Origin: Barthelona sp. PAP020
Lineage: Eukaryota; Metamonada: BaSk clade
NCBI GenBank assembly: GCA_040182905.1
Contig: JARQWU010000127.1
Coordinates: 1-27,869, forward strand
Direction of reading: 5' to 3'
DNA: 27,869 nucleotides
Each line of letters opens with the position of its first letter. Positions within the stretch are counted from its first letter, which is position 1. Below, one piece after another: positions 1 to 8,708 of the stretch. The position numbers and the translations under genes are program-made. Below the pieces are notes generated by a model, which saw only the letters and a program-made list of their open reading frames with translations, was not told the origin of the DNA and searched no databases.

Positions 1-84
1 CAAAAGAATCATTTCAATGTGGGAACTCATCTCGGTTATGATAATTTTGATTGGAAGACATCAAAAGAAGCTGCATTTATGTAA
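1..84 (+). CDS. 3' end of an upstream gene (partial), hypothetical protein
   Basis: Frame 1 is open from the first base to a TAA at 82-84 and gives 27 residues, including NVGTHLGYDNFDWKTS. The start lies outside the window. The codons look genuine, and the stop overlaps a TAAA, as in other genes here. Short Gly/Asn/aromatic C-terminal tails of this kind occur in some small axonemal proteins, but 27 residues cannot support a family. The + strand orientation matches the next gene, whose ATG lies 208 bp downstream. The call could be wrong if the open frame is chance, since 84 bp is short. Confidence 0.5.
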   Translation, partial: QKNHFNVGTHLGYDNFDWKTSKEAAFM

Positions 85-85
85 A
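82..85 (+). terminator. TAAA poly(A) signal overlapping the stop codon
   Basis: The stop TAA is followed directly by A, forming TAAA. In trichomonads a UAAA tetranucleotide, often overlapping the stop, acts as the polyadenylation signal (known for Trichomonas). Its use here is inferred from sequence only. Confidence 0.4.
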
Positions 86-292
86 TTTTGAAAAAAAATA
101 AAATGAAACTTGACGTTTTGCACATCATTTTTATTTTTTTTGCACATGCATTTTAATAAATCTATTATATCAATTGTTATCGTTCTTTTTTTTTTTTTTT
201 TTCAAAGTGATTGTTGTGTTGACACATGTAAATGATTTCAAAAACGTAATCCTTTTTTTTGTCAATTTTTTTTTTTCGAATGATACAATGTT
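85..292. other. Intergenic region with a 17-base T run
   Basis: This 208-bp spacer lies between two + strand units. It is strongly T-rich, with an uninterrupted T17 at 186-202 and further T runs near 253-276. No coding frame or clear initiator matching TCA(C/T)(A/T) lies just before the ATG at 293. The nearest candidate is TCAAT at 262-266. Short upstream ATGs at 280 and 288 are in other frames. Confidence 0.6.
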
Positions 293-1033
293 ATGTCATT
301 AACTGATTTTGGTCATTGTTTTTGTTTATCATTATTAGCAGGGAAGGATTTATTTATCGATTATTCCCAATGTAACATGAAGATTGAAGAAATAATTGAG
401 ATTTTTTCAAATTATATTGACAGTTACCAGTTGATATCCATTCATTTGGAAGCAAATGCTCTTGAACATTTAATTCTTAATGATTTTACAGAAGCAAATG
501 TGTTTTTTGTTACTGGTTTGTCTGATATTGATATTTCATCATCTTTATATTATCAATTTATTGAATTATTAAGTACAGATTCAAGAGGTACACGAGGTTG
601 TTTAGTTTGTTTTGAAAAAAATATTCCAAAAATTCAGTTTAATTTGTTCAGTCAATTTGAGTTTGGCATCATTTTGTCACCCAAATTTATTGAAGATTCA
701 CCACAAATTTTTGATATAATTAATATTACTAACAATAGACAAATTGTCAATGTTGCTATGTCAATCAGGAGTTATATACAGCAATTAGTTTTGTTGATTC
801 AATCATCTGGCTTGGTTTCTGAGACTTCTTTCAACTCTTTGTTTGATAATATATTGGAATTAGGTCAGGCTGAAGCCCAAATTCAAGGAAAGAATTATTT
901 AGCACCACAACATATTCAGTTAGTTTTGCCTTTTATTTGTTTGACGCAGTGTTTATTTTATGATGATTCTAATGCAATACCATTGGGTGAATTGGTTAAC
1001 AGTCTGATTAATTCTGTTGAAATACCAATCTGA
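293..1033 (+). CDS. Hypothetical protein with weak AAA+/MoxR-like C-terminal features
   Basis: The product is 246 aa with no signal peptide or membrane segment and no recognised family. A middle stretch of hydrophobic strands and helices (about residues 95-130) recalls the sensor-1 part of AAA+ ATPases. Near residues 190-210 the sequence reads QAEAQIQGKNYLAPQHIQLVLP, in two adjoining pieces QAEAQIQGKNY and LAPQHIQLVLP. This resembles the lid helix of MoxR, magnesium-chelatase and MCM-like ATPases, where Ala-rich residues precede G-x-x-Y-V-x-P-x-D/H-V. No Walker A or Walker B motif is visible, so any such relationship would be to a non-ATPase derivative. I chose the start at 293 because it is the first in-frame ATG. 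The next in-frame Met is codon 29, at 377. The gene ends with TGA, has TAAA 19 nt downstream, and converges on the membrane-protein gene with 122 bp between stops. Confidence 0.7.
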   Translation: MSLTDFGHCFCLSLLAGKDLFIDYSQCNMKIEEIIEIFSNYIDSYQLISIHLEANALEHLILNDFTEANVFFVTGLSDIDISSSLYYQFIELLSTDSRGTRGCLVCFEKNIPKIQFNLFSQFEFGIILSPKFIEDSPQIFDIINITNNRQIVNVAMSIRSYIQQLVLLIQSSGLVSETSFNSLFDNILELGQAEAQIQGKNYLAPQHIQLVLPFICLTQCLFYDDSNAIPLGELVNSLINSVEIPI

Positions 1034-1051
1034 TTGATTTAATCAAAAGAA

Positions 1052-1055
1052 TAAA
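1052..1055 (+). terminator. Candidate TAAA poly(A) signal
   Basis: TAAA lies 19 nt after the TGA at 1031-1033, in the 122-bp convergent spacer. On the opposite strand, TTTA at 1142-1145 gives the convergent gene its own TAAA shortly after its stop. Confidence 0.3.
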
Positions 1056-1155
1056 CAAAAGAACAAAGAAAGAAATTATTTATGAAATTGCACAATTTGT
1101 AAACGCCGCATTTTGGTTTTTTTATTTTTTCATTTATTTTTTTTATTTTTGTCTA

Positions 1156-4100
1156 TCATGCATTTGAACACGAAATCGGCAATAAACCTTTGGAACAATA
1201 CACTGAAATTTTCAGGTTAATTTTTGATTTGTCTTCATTGTGGTCAACAAGTGGAATAATTGAATATTGTTTGCCTAAAATGGGGCTCAAATAAGCTTTT
1301 GAGAAATTAGTTCTTGAAATGGAATGAGAAGGTTCTTGAACAATATCGAATTCACTCTTACACTTAAAAGGAACAACAAAATGTTCAGTAACAACACAAT
1401 ATAACGGTATTTGAGTTGTTTGCTGAATAATTTCAATGTATATCTCAACTAATTCTTCATTTATGACGTTTGTACAGTCTAAATGAAATTGAGGTGCAAA
1501 AAATATATCTTCCGACTCAAAACAATATTTTTGAACTTGTAAACCTTCCATGGTGAAAAAGATGGTGGAAACAAAAGAATGTTTTAACAGAATTGAGGAA
1601 CAACAATATTTCATTTGATCAACTAATTCCTCTAAAGAAAGCCAATATCCGGTAGGAACAAGCAAATCATCAAAGAAATTAGGAACAAGTTCCAATGCTT
1701 GTTTTTTCAATTTTTTATTCCATTTACTTGACAGCACATGATAGTTTCCACGAAAGTCAAGACTAAAAGTTTCCCTCTCAATAGGAACAATATAAAAAAG
1801 AATTGTCTTGTAAGTGTCAGTTGATTCTTCAAATCCTTTTTCAATTTTAAAAGTTGAATCTGGTGGTAACCCCAAATCAATGATTGTTTTATTAGATTTC
1901 CAGTTCTTTGAACTCCTTTTTGAATGTCTTGAAGGTTTAGAATGACAAATAATTAAATTATCGTTTGTTATCTCATTATCTTTACGATTGATCATGTATA
2001 AGAACTTTTTGCTCATTAACATTTGATGATGACTATTGTTTTTGATTTTTGAAGAAAAAAAGATGTCAATTTTTCCACCAAACAATAATCTAAGTCCAAG
2101 AGCAGGTGTAAAATGTTTAATGTAATGATTGTATGAACCAAAGACTTTGTAACACATTTTATCAATGAGGGAAAATATTATTTCAGTTGGTTCAATAGAA
2201 TGCATCAAAACGATGTTATTGTTAACCATAGGGAAATGAAGATCTAAAAGGGTGTATTCTATATCTTGTTCAGCAAAATATTCCATTAATACTACACCTG
2301 CCTTGCGATCAAATTTTATCACCACGTCATTTAATGAAGACAGTTTATTTTCATTTTTAGCAAGATTTAACAACGTTTTCAAGGTTTTATTCGATCCAAT
2401 CATTTCTCTTTTAAGGTCACCCAATATCCAATCAGGACAAATTTCATCAAATGATTTAATTTCCACAGGAGTAACTGTAGAATCATCATTATTGAAATCT
2501 TCTATGAGAATCAAATTAAAATCATCATCCAAAAATTTCTTATGACTTGCTCTAGCAATTTTACAAATATTTAAATACTTTGCTAACGTTATTCGTAACT
2601 TCTTGCAAGTGACTTTCACTTTGGGTTTTTCATTAACCAATGAACAAAATTGTTTGATTTCAGTCTTTGAATTATTCAATAATGTTCTTAATTCTTCAAT
2701 TTTTTGATCATTTATCTGGGGCATATTACTCAAATCCTCATATAATGCTTTTACTTTATCTAATCCAATATCAACATAACAATATATATCAATTAACATA
2801 TCAAAATCATCAGATGCGACATCCATAAGAGTATCTTTAGCTTCTTCTAATTTAAGGAAATATTTATTGATTGCAATCTTATAATATCGGAGTTTCTTTC
2901 GTAATTGTTGCTCTTCTGATGGAGACATTAGTCTCTGTTTGACAAATGATTCAACGGCAATTTCTTCCTTTGAGACTATAGATTTCTTTTCTATCTTTTG
3001 ATCGACTATTTTAACACTGTTCGCAGGAGAAGAAGTTTCTGTTTGACAAACAGAAGAAGAAGCTTCAAAACAAGAGATGGGAATCAAATTACTGTCGCTC
3101 AACCTATAATCATTGGTAGCAGGAAATTCAAAATTCATTTCCATGTCGATAGTAGCATTATCATCATCAGAAACCGTAATTTCAGAATGAACATTCGAAG
3201 TGAGATACAATTCTTTGTCTTTTTCTAATTCTCGATCACTATAACTGTCAAAATTCTCCAGAACTGGACTTTCAATAAAGCTAAACATTTTTTCCAATTC
3301 AAAAGAAGCTAAAGGTTCTGAATATTGACATCTATCTTCAACAAAGTTTAAAAAGTTTTCCCGCAATTTTAAAGACAAGTTAGGATGAGAAAGTATTAAT
3401 TTGTCACTGAAATATGGACAATACAATTCTCTCCACTGTTCAAACAAATATCTCGCCTTAGTCACCTCAAGTTCTAATGTTTCATGTAAAAATAAATACA
3501 AATATCCAAACAAACGTTCTTGAATTTGAAATAATTCATTCAATTGGTTTCTTTTTTGTCTAATTTTTTTAACAATGTCATCAGACTTATTCACAGAGGA
3601 AAAAAGATCCATAAAGAAATCTAAAATTGAATCTTTGTGAGTATTGGGATTGTTTGTCTCGTTTTCCACATAAAACTCTTTTTCGATATTACTTGAAGTG
3701 TTGATTGGTATTTCATGTATTTGAATAGAAGTGGAATCATCCAAAAAAAATTTTTCATCCATTTCAAGACTGCTTAAAGAATCAAAATTTGATGACTCGA
3801 CTAAACCGTTTCCAAAATAAGCAAGGCTTTGTTCCAACATGAAAATTTCACTGGCTAAACTTCTGATTTCATTTGAAAGAAAAACATTTTCATGATTAAA
3901 TGGAGATTGATTATTCTTTGAACCACGGAAATTAAAAGCAAGGTTTGATGAATATCTCAATTCCTTATGAATGTTCTCAACAATATTTTTGAAGTCAAAA
4001 AATTGTAAAATTTCGTTATTTTTATTGCTGATTGATTTATAAATATAATCAATACTTTCCAAATAAACACTTTCAAATAATTCTTGAGAAATAAACGGTA

Positions 4101-6777
4101 AAGATTTGGTTAAATAGACACATTGCTGATACTTACCAAGGCCCAAATAAAATCCCAAGAAAAACAAGAAAAAAGTAAAAGGTATAGCTGTTAAATAAGA
4201 AACCTTGATAATGAATATCAAATAAAAGTATATTAGATATCCACAAACGATACTCAATAAAATAAACAAACTATTTTTTGACTCCTTGATCTTATTGTCT
4301 TCGTTAATAATAAATACAGGACTTAATTTTTCTGCAATATATATTTTGTCAGGCATCTTGATGAATTTCCTGAAAATTACCAAAACTATTTCATAAAACA
4401 ATAAAGAGAAGAAATAAATGGAACCAAGATTCAATAAATAATCTTCCCAACCAATAAAATCATTATTAACTACGTTAGCATTCTTTTCCTCAATACACAT
4501 GAATATCAATGAACATAAGCTAAAAATTATATACATAGTTAGAATGATAATAGATCCTGTGAACATTGGCTCTTTATGCATTGTTTTATGCATTCTATAC
4601 GAATGAAATATACTACACATACAAACAATTGTAGAATTCAATAATACAAAGCCAATTTTGCAATTATAAAATATTTCTTGTTCAAAAAAATTCATAGGTG
4701 CCAGTACAATAATCAATAGTACCAGCAAAGCCACAATCATTTTCTTTAAAAAGAATCCTTTGTTCAAATGGATGATTAAGCACATGATATGAATATACAT
4801 CAAAACACAACTCCAATAACAGAAAATGCAGAATAATCTTTCTTTTATTTCAAATTCAATTCCTTGATTGATATGAATAAATCTAAAACAAAAAAAAGAA
4901 AACAGATATGCAACACCTAAAAAGACTAAAAAAGAGTTGTAAGATTGAGTTACCGTTATTTTATAATCAACAAACACTATTATCAACATGTTCAAAAAAA
5001 AGGTACATGTAATCAAAATTATGTATTGCTCCTTATCAAAAAATAAGAATAATAGAATATAATTGAAACAATATGATAAAAACATAATAATAAAAGCAAA
5101 GTTCTTCCAATAAGATAAGTAATTGAATAGAATTGACAACTTTACATTATTTTCATTATTTTGAACTTTTTGATTTTCAATAATATTATCTCCAACGTTT
5201 TCAATGTCGATAGTTGTGTGTGTAGTTGTTGCGGTATTGGAAGAAGAGATAATATTATTAATATGAGGATAGATTTGACCCCATAATAATAAATTCACAA
5301 AATTTAAAAACAATAAATGAAGATTCTTTTGATACAATAAAAATATGAAAGAAAAGAAAAAAAACAACAATAATAACACAGTATAAGCATAGAATTGTTT
5401 TTTTACTAAAAAAGATATTTTATTTTGTTTTAAATTTTCAAAAATATCAATAAAAAATTCATCTTTTGCCAAATTCATCAATTCATCATCTCTTTGAAAA
5501 TAATCCTCACAATTAATATCAATCAATTCTTTGATGAAATCATATTCTTTTTTTCCGAAAGAAAAGATGTTTGGTAATATCAATTTGATGAAAAAGAAAC
5601 AAAAAACAAAAAATATCAAATAAATAATAAATAACCATTCAAACCCCTCAATTTTTTTAATCATCAAGAATTTTAAACAAAAGCCAATCAATAAAGCCAT
5701 TAAACATCCAGTAAAATAAATGGCATTTGCTAAAAATCTATTATCTTTGATAATAACGGATAATTGGGTTATTTGTCGAGGTTTTATTATCGATTCAGGC
5801 TCAAATAAAAAAGATAATTCCTCACTTTCAAAAGTTTCAAAAGTTTCGAAAGTTTCGAAAAGTTTCAAAAAATTCTTTCCCTTTTCATTAAATATCCAAT
5901 ATAAAAATCCATTTAACAGAATATATACAAATATTCCAATAAAAAAGGACAATAAAACTTCAAGATTAATGAATTGTTTGGCAAAAAAGAAAACAAATGT
6001 TGGTATAATAAATGAAATTGTTAGACTATATGGGAATAAAAGAGAATTTTTGAAAGGAAAGAATAAATTCAAAATTATGATTGTTAAAATAAAAAGAATT
6101 TGAAAAGAAAAATACAAAAGACTTTCTATATTATATTCTTTTGATGTTTTTAAAATCAACCATTCATTCAAAAATCCAGCAAATAATAAAAAAAATGCTG
6201 AGATTTTCAAAATCAAATCCTTCCGACTAAAATAGTTTTTTTTTTCATATAAATATTTAAAATTAATTTGTGAATTTTCAATAAACTGTTTTGCTAACAT
6301 TTTAATGTTTAAATAATATGAAAAATTCTTTTTTGATGAAAATACAGTTTCAAATACAATATATGGTATATAATTTGCAAAACTTATATGTCTATCATTT
6401 ATACCATAATAATAAAAACTTGTGAAACATGATAGAACAATAATCCCACAAAAAACAATCATCAAAATCAATTTAATTTGAGATATCAAATATTTGTGTT
6501 GTGTCATACTTATAATTAATAAACACATGAACAAATATACTATTGTAATAAAACAATGAAGATAGTAAAAATACTCCTTGTTTTGAAAATAAGAATCAGC
6601 TTGCAAGTATTCACTTATCATAAAAATGCAAAATATTATATATGTAAAAATAACCACCCATAATAAAAGAGATCTTCGAATATTATCTTTTGTGAAAAAA
6701 TGTCCGTTGTTCGATGAAAATAAATGCAAAACACCAGCAAAAATCAATGTTAATGGAAATAATTTTAAATTAATCAT
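1156..6777 (-). CDS. Giant polytopic membrane protein with large cytoplasmic C-terminal half, function unknown
   Basis: This encodes 1873 aa from the ATG at 6775-6777. The open frame extends 18 codons further upstream, but only from a TTG. Two initiator-like elements sit just before the ATG, so the ATG is preferred. The first roughly 880 residues contain about 20-22 hydrophobic segments of membrane-spanning length, extremely rich in Phe, Leu and Ile. Two polar loops interrupt them, including one with a Thr-rich stretch and one with an FET repeat. The rest (about 880-1873) is soluble, with an acidic Ser-rich linker near residues 1160-1260 and helical stretches on either side. The pattern near DNA 3350-3480 (short helices around KARYLFEQW) resembles the linker of multi-membrane PAS/cyclase proteins abundant in trichomonads and of the 'tiny macrocysts' family. 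However, I find no guanylate-cyclase or PAS motif. It may be a diverged, cyclase-less member or an unrelated transporter or sensor. Confidence 0.8.
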   Translation of the reverse strand: MINLKLFPLTLIFAGVLHLFSSNNGHFFTKDNIRRSLLLWVVIFTYIIFCIFMISEYLQADSYFQNKEYFYYLHCFITIVYLFMCLLIISMTQHKYLISQIKLILMIVFCGIIVLSCFTSFYYYGINDRHISFANYIPYIVFETVFSSKKNFSYYLNIKMLAKQFIENSQINFKYLYEKKNYFSRKDLILKISAFFLLFAGFLNEWLILKTSKEYNIESLLYFSFQILFILTIIILNLFFPFKNSLLFPYSLTISFIIPTFVFFFAKQFINLEVLLSFFIGIFVYILLNGFLYWIFNEKGKNFLKLFETFETFETFESEELSFLFEPESIIKPRQITQLSVIIKDNRFLANAIYFTGCLMALLIGFCLKFLMIKKIEGFEWLFIIYLIFFVFCFFFIKLILPNIFSFGKKEYDFIKELIDINCEDYFQRDDELMNLAKDEFFIDIFENLKQNKISFLVKKQFYAYTVLLLLFFFFSFIFLLYQKNLHLLFLNFVNLLLWGQIYPHINNIISSSNTATTTHTTIDIENVGDNIIENQKVQNNENNVKLSILFNYLSYWKNFAFIIMFLSYCFNYILLFLFFDKEQYIILITCTFFLNMLIIVFVDYKITVTQSYNSFLVFLGVAYLFSFFCFRFIHINQGIEFEIKERLFCIFCYWSCVLMYIHIMCLIIHLNKGFFLKKMIVALLVLLIIVLAPMNFFEQEIFYNCKIGFVLLNSTIVCMCSIFHSYRMHKTMHKEPMFTGSIIILTMYIIFSLCSLIFMCIEEKNANVVNNDFIGWEDYLLNLGSIYFFSLLFYEIVLVIFRKFIKMPDKIYIAEKLSPVFIINEDNKIKESKNSLFILLSIVCGYLIYFYLIFIIKVSYLTAIPFTFFLFFLGFYLGLGKYQQCVYLTKSLPFISQELFESVYLESIDYIYKSISNKNNEILQFFDFKNIVENIHKELRYSSNLAFNFRGSKNNQSPFNHENVFLSNEIRSLASEIFMLEQSLAYFGNGLVESSNFDSLSSLEMDEKFFLDDSTSIQIHEIPINTSSNIEKEFYVENETNNPNTHKDSILDFFMDLFSSVNKSDDIVKKIRQKRNQLNELFQIQERLFGYLYLFLHETLELEVTKARYLFEQWRELYCPYFSDKLILSHPNLSLKLRENFLNFVEDRCQYSEPLASFELEKMFSFIESPVLENFDSYSDRELEKDKELYLTSNVHSEITVSDDDNATIDMEMNFEFPATNDYRLSDSNLIPISCFEASSSVCQTETSSPANSVKIVDQKIEKKSIVSKEEIAVESFVKQRLMSPSEEQQLRKKLRYYKIAINKYFLKLEEAKDTLMDVASDDFDMLIDIYCYVDIGLDKVKALYEDLSNMPQINDQKIEELRTLLNNSKTEIKQFCSLVNEKPKVKVTCKKLRITLAKYLNICKIARASHKKFLDDDFNLILIEDFNNDDSTVTPVEIKSFDEICPDWILGDLKREMIGSNKTLKTLLNLAKNENKLSSLNDVVIKFDRKAGVVLMEYFAEQDIEYTLLDLHFPMVNNNIVLMHSIEPTEIIFSLIDKMCYKVFGSYNHYIKHFTPALGLRLLFGGKIDIFFSSKIKNNSHHQMLMSKKFLYMINRKDNEITNDNLIICHSKPSRHSKRSSKNWKSNKTIIDLGLPPDSTFKIEKGFEESTDTYKTILFYIVPIERETFSLDFRGNYHVLSSKWNKKLKKQALELVPNFFDDLLVPTGYWLSLEELVDQMKYCCSSILLKHSFVSTIFFTMEGLQVQKYCFESEDIFFAPQFHLDCTNVINEELVEIYIEIIQQTTQIPLYCVVTEHFVVPFKCKSEFDIVQEPSHSISRTNFSKAYLSPILGKQYSIIPLVDHNEDKSKINLKISVYCSKGLLPISCSNA
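5826..5868 (-). repeat. Nine-base in-frame microsatellite encoding Phe-Glu-Thr repeats
   Basis: On the + strand the unit TTTC(A/G)AAAG occurs about five times in tandem, two with CA and two with CG, then a partial unit. The fourth copy has one extra A. Translated from the minus strand it gives FETFETFETFESEE in a cytoplasm-or-lumen loop of the membrane protein. A 9-base unit preserves the reading frame, so copy number could vary without breaking the gene. Confidence 0.8.
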
Positions 6778-7188
6778 CAAAAGTGACAGTGGTTGTGAAA
6801 AAAAAATTCGATTTTTTGAATTTTTCAACAAAAAGATATCTGTTTGAGATTTTCTCTTGATAATAAATAATTAATGGTTGATTTTATCAATTGGAGTGTC
6901 TTTGAAAAATATTAAAGTGAATATCTGAGATGACAAATTTTGATCTGCATTTGCTGGTTTGAAAATGAAGTTTATTCTTTGCAATAACAAATTTTTTATG
7001 CATTTTGATGTAATATTTGGCCGGCTTGATGAACTTTGTCGTTCATTTAAAAAAATAAAACGTGAAAAAAGAGATTTTGTCATTTTCTGTTGTGAATTCT
7101 TGCTTGAATATATTTTGTTTAGTTTATAAACACTTTTCAAATGGGCTGAAAAAAAAAAACAGAAACCAAAGTAATTTATTTAAAAATA
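6778..7188. other. Intergenic region between membrane protein and kleisin genes
   Basis: About 410 bp separate the kleisin stop from the next gene's ATG, both on the minus strand. Apart from the initiators near 6790 and TAAA copies (minus strand) at 7175-7182 just after the kleisin stop, I see no gene. A 70-90-codon open frame on the minus strand here is lysine/serine-rich and opens with TTG, and I do not accept it. Confidence 0.6.
6782..6798 (-). promoter_or_regulatory. Paired initiator-like elements just upstream of the membrane-protein ATG
   Basis: On the minus strand TCACA (6794-6798) and TCACT (6782-6786) both match the trichomonad initiator TCA(C/T)(A/T). If transcription starts at the A of TCACT, the 5' leader is 7 nt, the short length typical of trichomonads. 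This placement argues for the ATG at 6777 and against the upstream TTG. Confidence 0.5.
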
Positions 7189-8676
7189 TTAACTGCAAAC
7201 GCTGATACTTATATCATTAAGTTCTTGCGTTAAGCTTATCTTATCATTGCTTTTTAATACCAATAATTGGTAAAAACTCTTTGCTTTTGTTCTGCGTGAT
7301 GATTTATGAATTACCTCGCTGAAGTAAACACTTTCATTCTCTTTGATTTTTTTCTTCAGATATTCAAAAAATTGCCAAGTTTTCGAACTGGCCCCATACA
7401 TAGCTCTGGAAGGTGATATGGGTGCATCAAGATCAATACCACTTGACATGTCCAATTCACGAGAAATAGTGTTGTCACCATAAAAACTATGATCAGATCT
7501 ATCGTTGGAAGACAATGCAGATGGAGGCTTTAAAGATGATCCACTACTATCCAGACCTTTCAGATGTTTTATTTCATCAGGAGTAGGAGCATCAGGAGTT
7601 GCACCATTTTCTCTCATAACTTGAACGCTTGGAACAGTTCCAACAGAAGAAACATCCGGTAATTCATGCAACATATCCAAATCAGTGATAGGTGTATCCA
7701 CCATATCTAAATCGCCAAGTTCAGGTAACTCAGGTAGGGAACTGAATTCAACAGGTAAAATGTCCTTTGTTGGACGTTTATTTGATGGAATTGGGCTGTC
7801 CAAAACTGACATCAATCGAATTCTCAACTCAGGTGTTGTCATTGGAAAAGCGTTTTCAATCTTCTCCTTCGGTTTTTTGTGGAAACAAGAAGAATCCTTC
7901 ATGAGTTTTCGAAGTTTTGAAATCGAAATTTCTGTACTTTTGTCTACAACTCCTATTTGTTTTTTGCGAGCTTTGGAAGGAGATTTTATGGTTCTAGATG
8001 CAGAAGAAGAAGTAATTGCCATTGAAACTGGTGATGAATCAGGTAAATCAGGTATATTGTCAATATCAGGCAAATTTGGTAGTTCTGAAATGTCTGGAAA
8101 ATCATCAAGTTGTACACCACTCATTCCAATAATTGTTTCCATATCTGGAATACTAGTTTCAGTTCCAGTAAAAGTATCTTGATTTCCCTCATCCATTTGA
8201 AAATTGGTACCAAACATATCTTCATACAAACGAAGCGAAGAATCAAACAATTCATCAAATTCACCTCCGAATTCTACATCCACAGGTAAACCGGTAAATG
8301 GATCATTTATTACATTGGGTAATCTCGTGAGTGTTTTTGTTTTGGTATTATTCTTCGTTTTTTTGTTTTTTTTAGAAGATTTGGGAGATTTTGCTTTTTT
8401 TGATCGAAAACTTATTAATTCAGTCAAATCACTGTATGTCTCAGATGTTTTTGATAATAAATCTTTTGTTTGTTTCTCATGTACTAAAACTAAGCCAGAT
8501 AAAAAGGCTGAAGCAGTTGATAAATCAATTTGATTCAAATTCTTTTTTAAACTAATAATCACGTCATTTAATGCAATTTTAGCCAATTGTTTGCTTGTTA
8601 TTTTGGAATTTGTTCCAGCTTTCCAAATAATATTCAATTGACTGTTTTTTTTCTTAATTTCATTAATTATATCCAT
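7189..8676 (-). CDS. Alpha-kleisin, Rad21/Scc1/Rec8-type cohesin subunit
   Basis: The 495-aa product is a likely cohesin kleisin, which closes the SMC1-SMC3 ring around sister chromatids in the nucleus. Residues 1-90 follow the Rad21/Rec8 N-terminal domain: IIWKAGTNSKITSKQL, then a helix like the one that contacts the SMC3 coiled coil, then the segment ending DLLSKTSETYSDL. The usual MFYS-type opening is replaced by a diverged sequence. Residues about 430-493 match the C-terminal winged helix that binds the SMC1 head: KTWQFFEYL, then RRTKAKSFYQLLVLKSNDKISL and an NDISISV strand. The long middle is acidic and disordered, with a Lys-rich patch at 91-117 and many SP/TP sites (for example 97, 215, 232, 281, 294, 328, 421). 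I see no clear ExxR separase site. Mitotic versus meiotic assignment is not possible from the sequence alone. The length is close to that of short Rad21 and Rec8 proteins. Confidence 0.85.
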   Translation of the reverse strand: MDIINEIKKKNSQLNIIWKAGTNSKITSKQLAKIALNDVIISLKKNLNQIDLSTASAFLSGLVLVHEKQTKDLLSKTSETYSDLTELISFRSKKAKSPKSSKKNKKTKNNTKTKTLTRLPNVINDPFTGLPVDVEFGGEFDELFDSSLRLYEDMFGTNFQMDEGNQDTFTGTETSIPDMETIIGMSGVQLDDFPDISELPNLPDIDNIPDLPDSSPVSMAITSSSASRTIKSPSKARKKQIGVVDKSTEISISKLRKLMKDSSCFHKKPKEKIENAFPMTTPELRIRLMSVLDSPIPSNKRPTKDILPVEFSSLPELPELGDLDMVDTPITDLDMLHELPDVSSVGTVPSVQVMRENGATPDAPTPDEIKHLKGLDSSGSSLKPPSALSSNDRSDHSFYGDNTISRELDMSSGIDLDAPISPSRAMYGASSKTWQFFEYLKKKIKENESVYFSEVIHKSSRRTKAKSFYQLLVLKSNDKISLTQELNDISISVCS

Positions 8677-8683
8677 TATTGAA

Positions 8684-8708
8684 ATGTTATATAACTAATG
8701 TTATATAA
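8684..8708 (-). promoter_or_regulatory. Tandem ATGTTATATAA repeat upstream of the kleisin gene
   Basis: ATGTTATATAA occurs at 8684-8694 and again at 8698-8708 (+ strand orientation). It contains the palindrome GTTATATAAC at 8686-8695. It starts 8 bases beyond the kleisin ATG, in the promoter or leader. A TCAAT, a weak initiator match, lies directly before the ATG on the minus strand. AT-rich DNA makes chance repeats plausible, so the function is uncertain. Confidence 0.35.

Noticed and set aside
6871-7140. Minus-strand open frame of 89 codons between the kleisin and membrane-protein genes
   Set aside because: It starts with TTG, has low-complexity Lys/Ser/Asn composition and no family character, and lies in AT-rich spacer.
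7685-8182. 165-codon plus-strand open frame opposite the kleisin gene
   Set aside because: It is antisense to the kleisin linker, and its Ser/Gly-rich sequence mirrors the acidic repeats. No independent evidence supports it.
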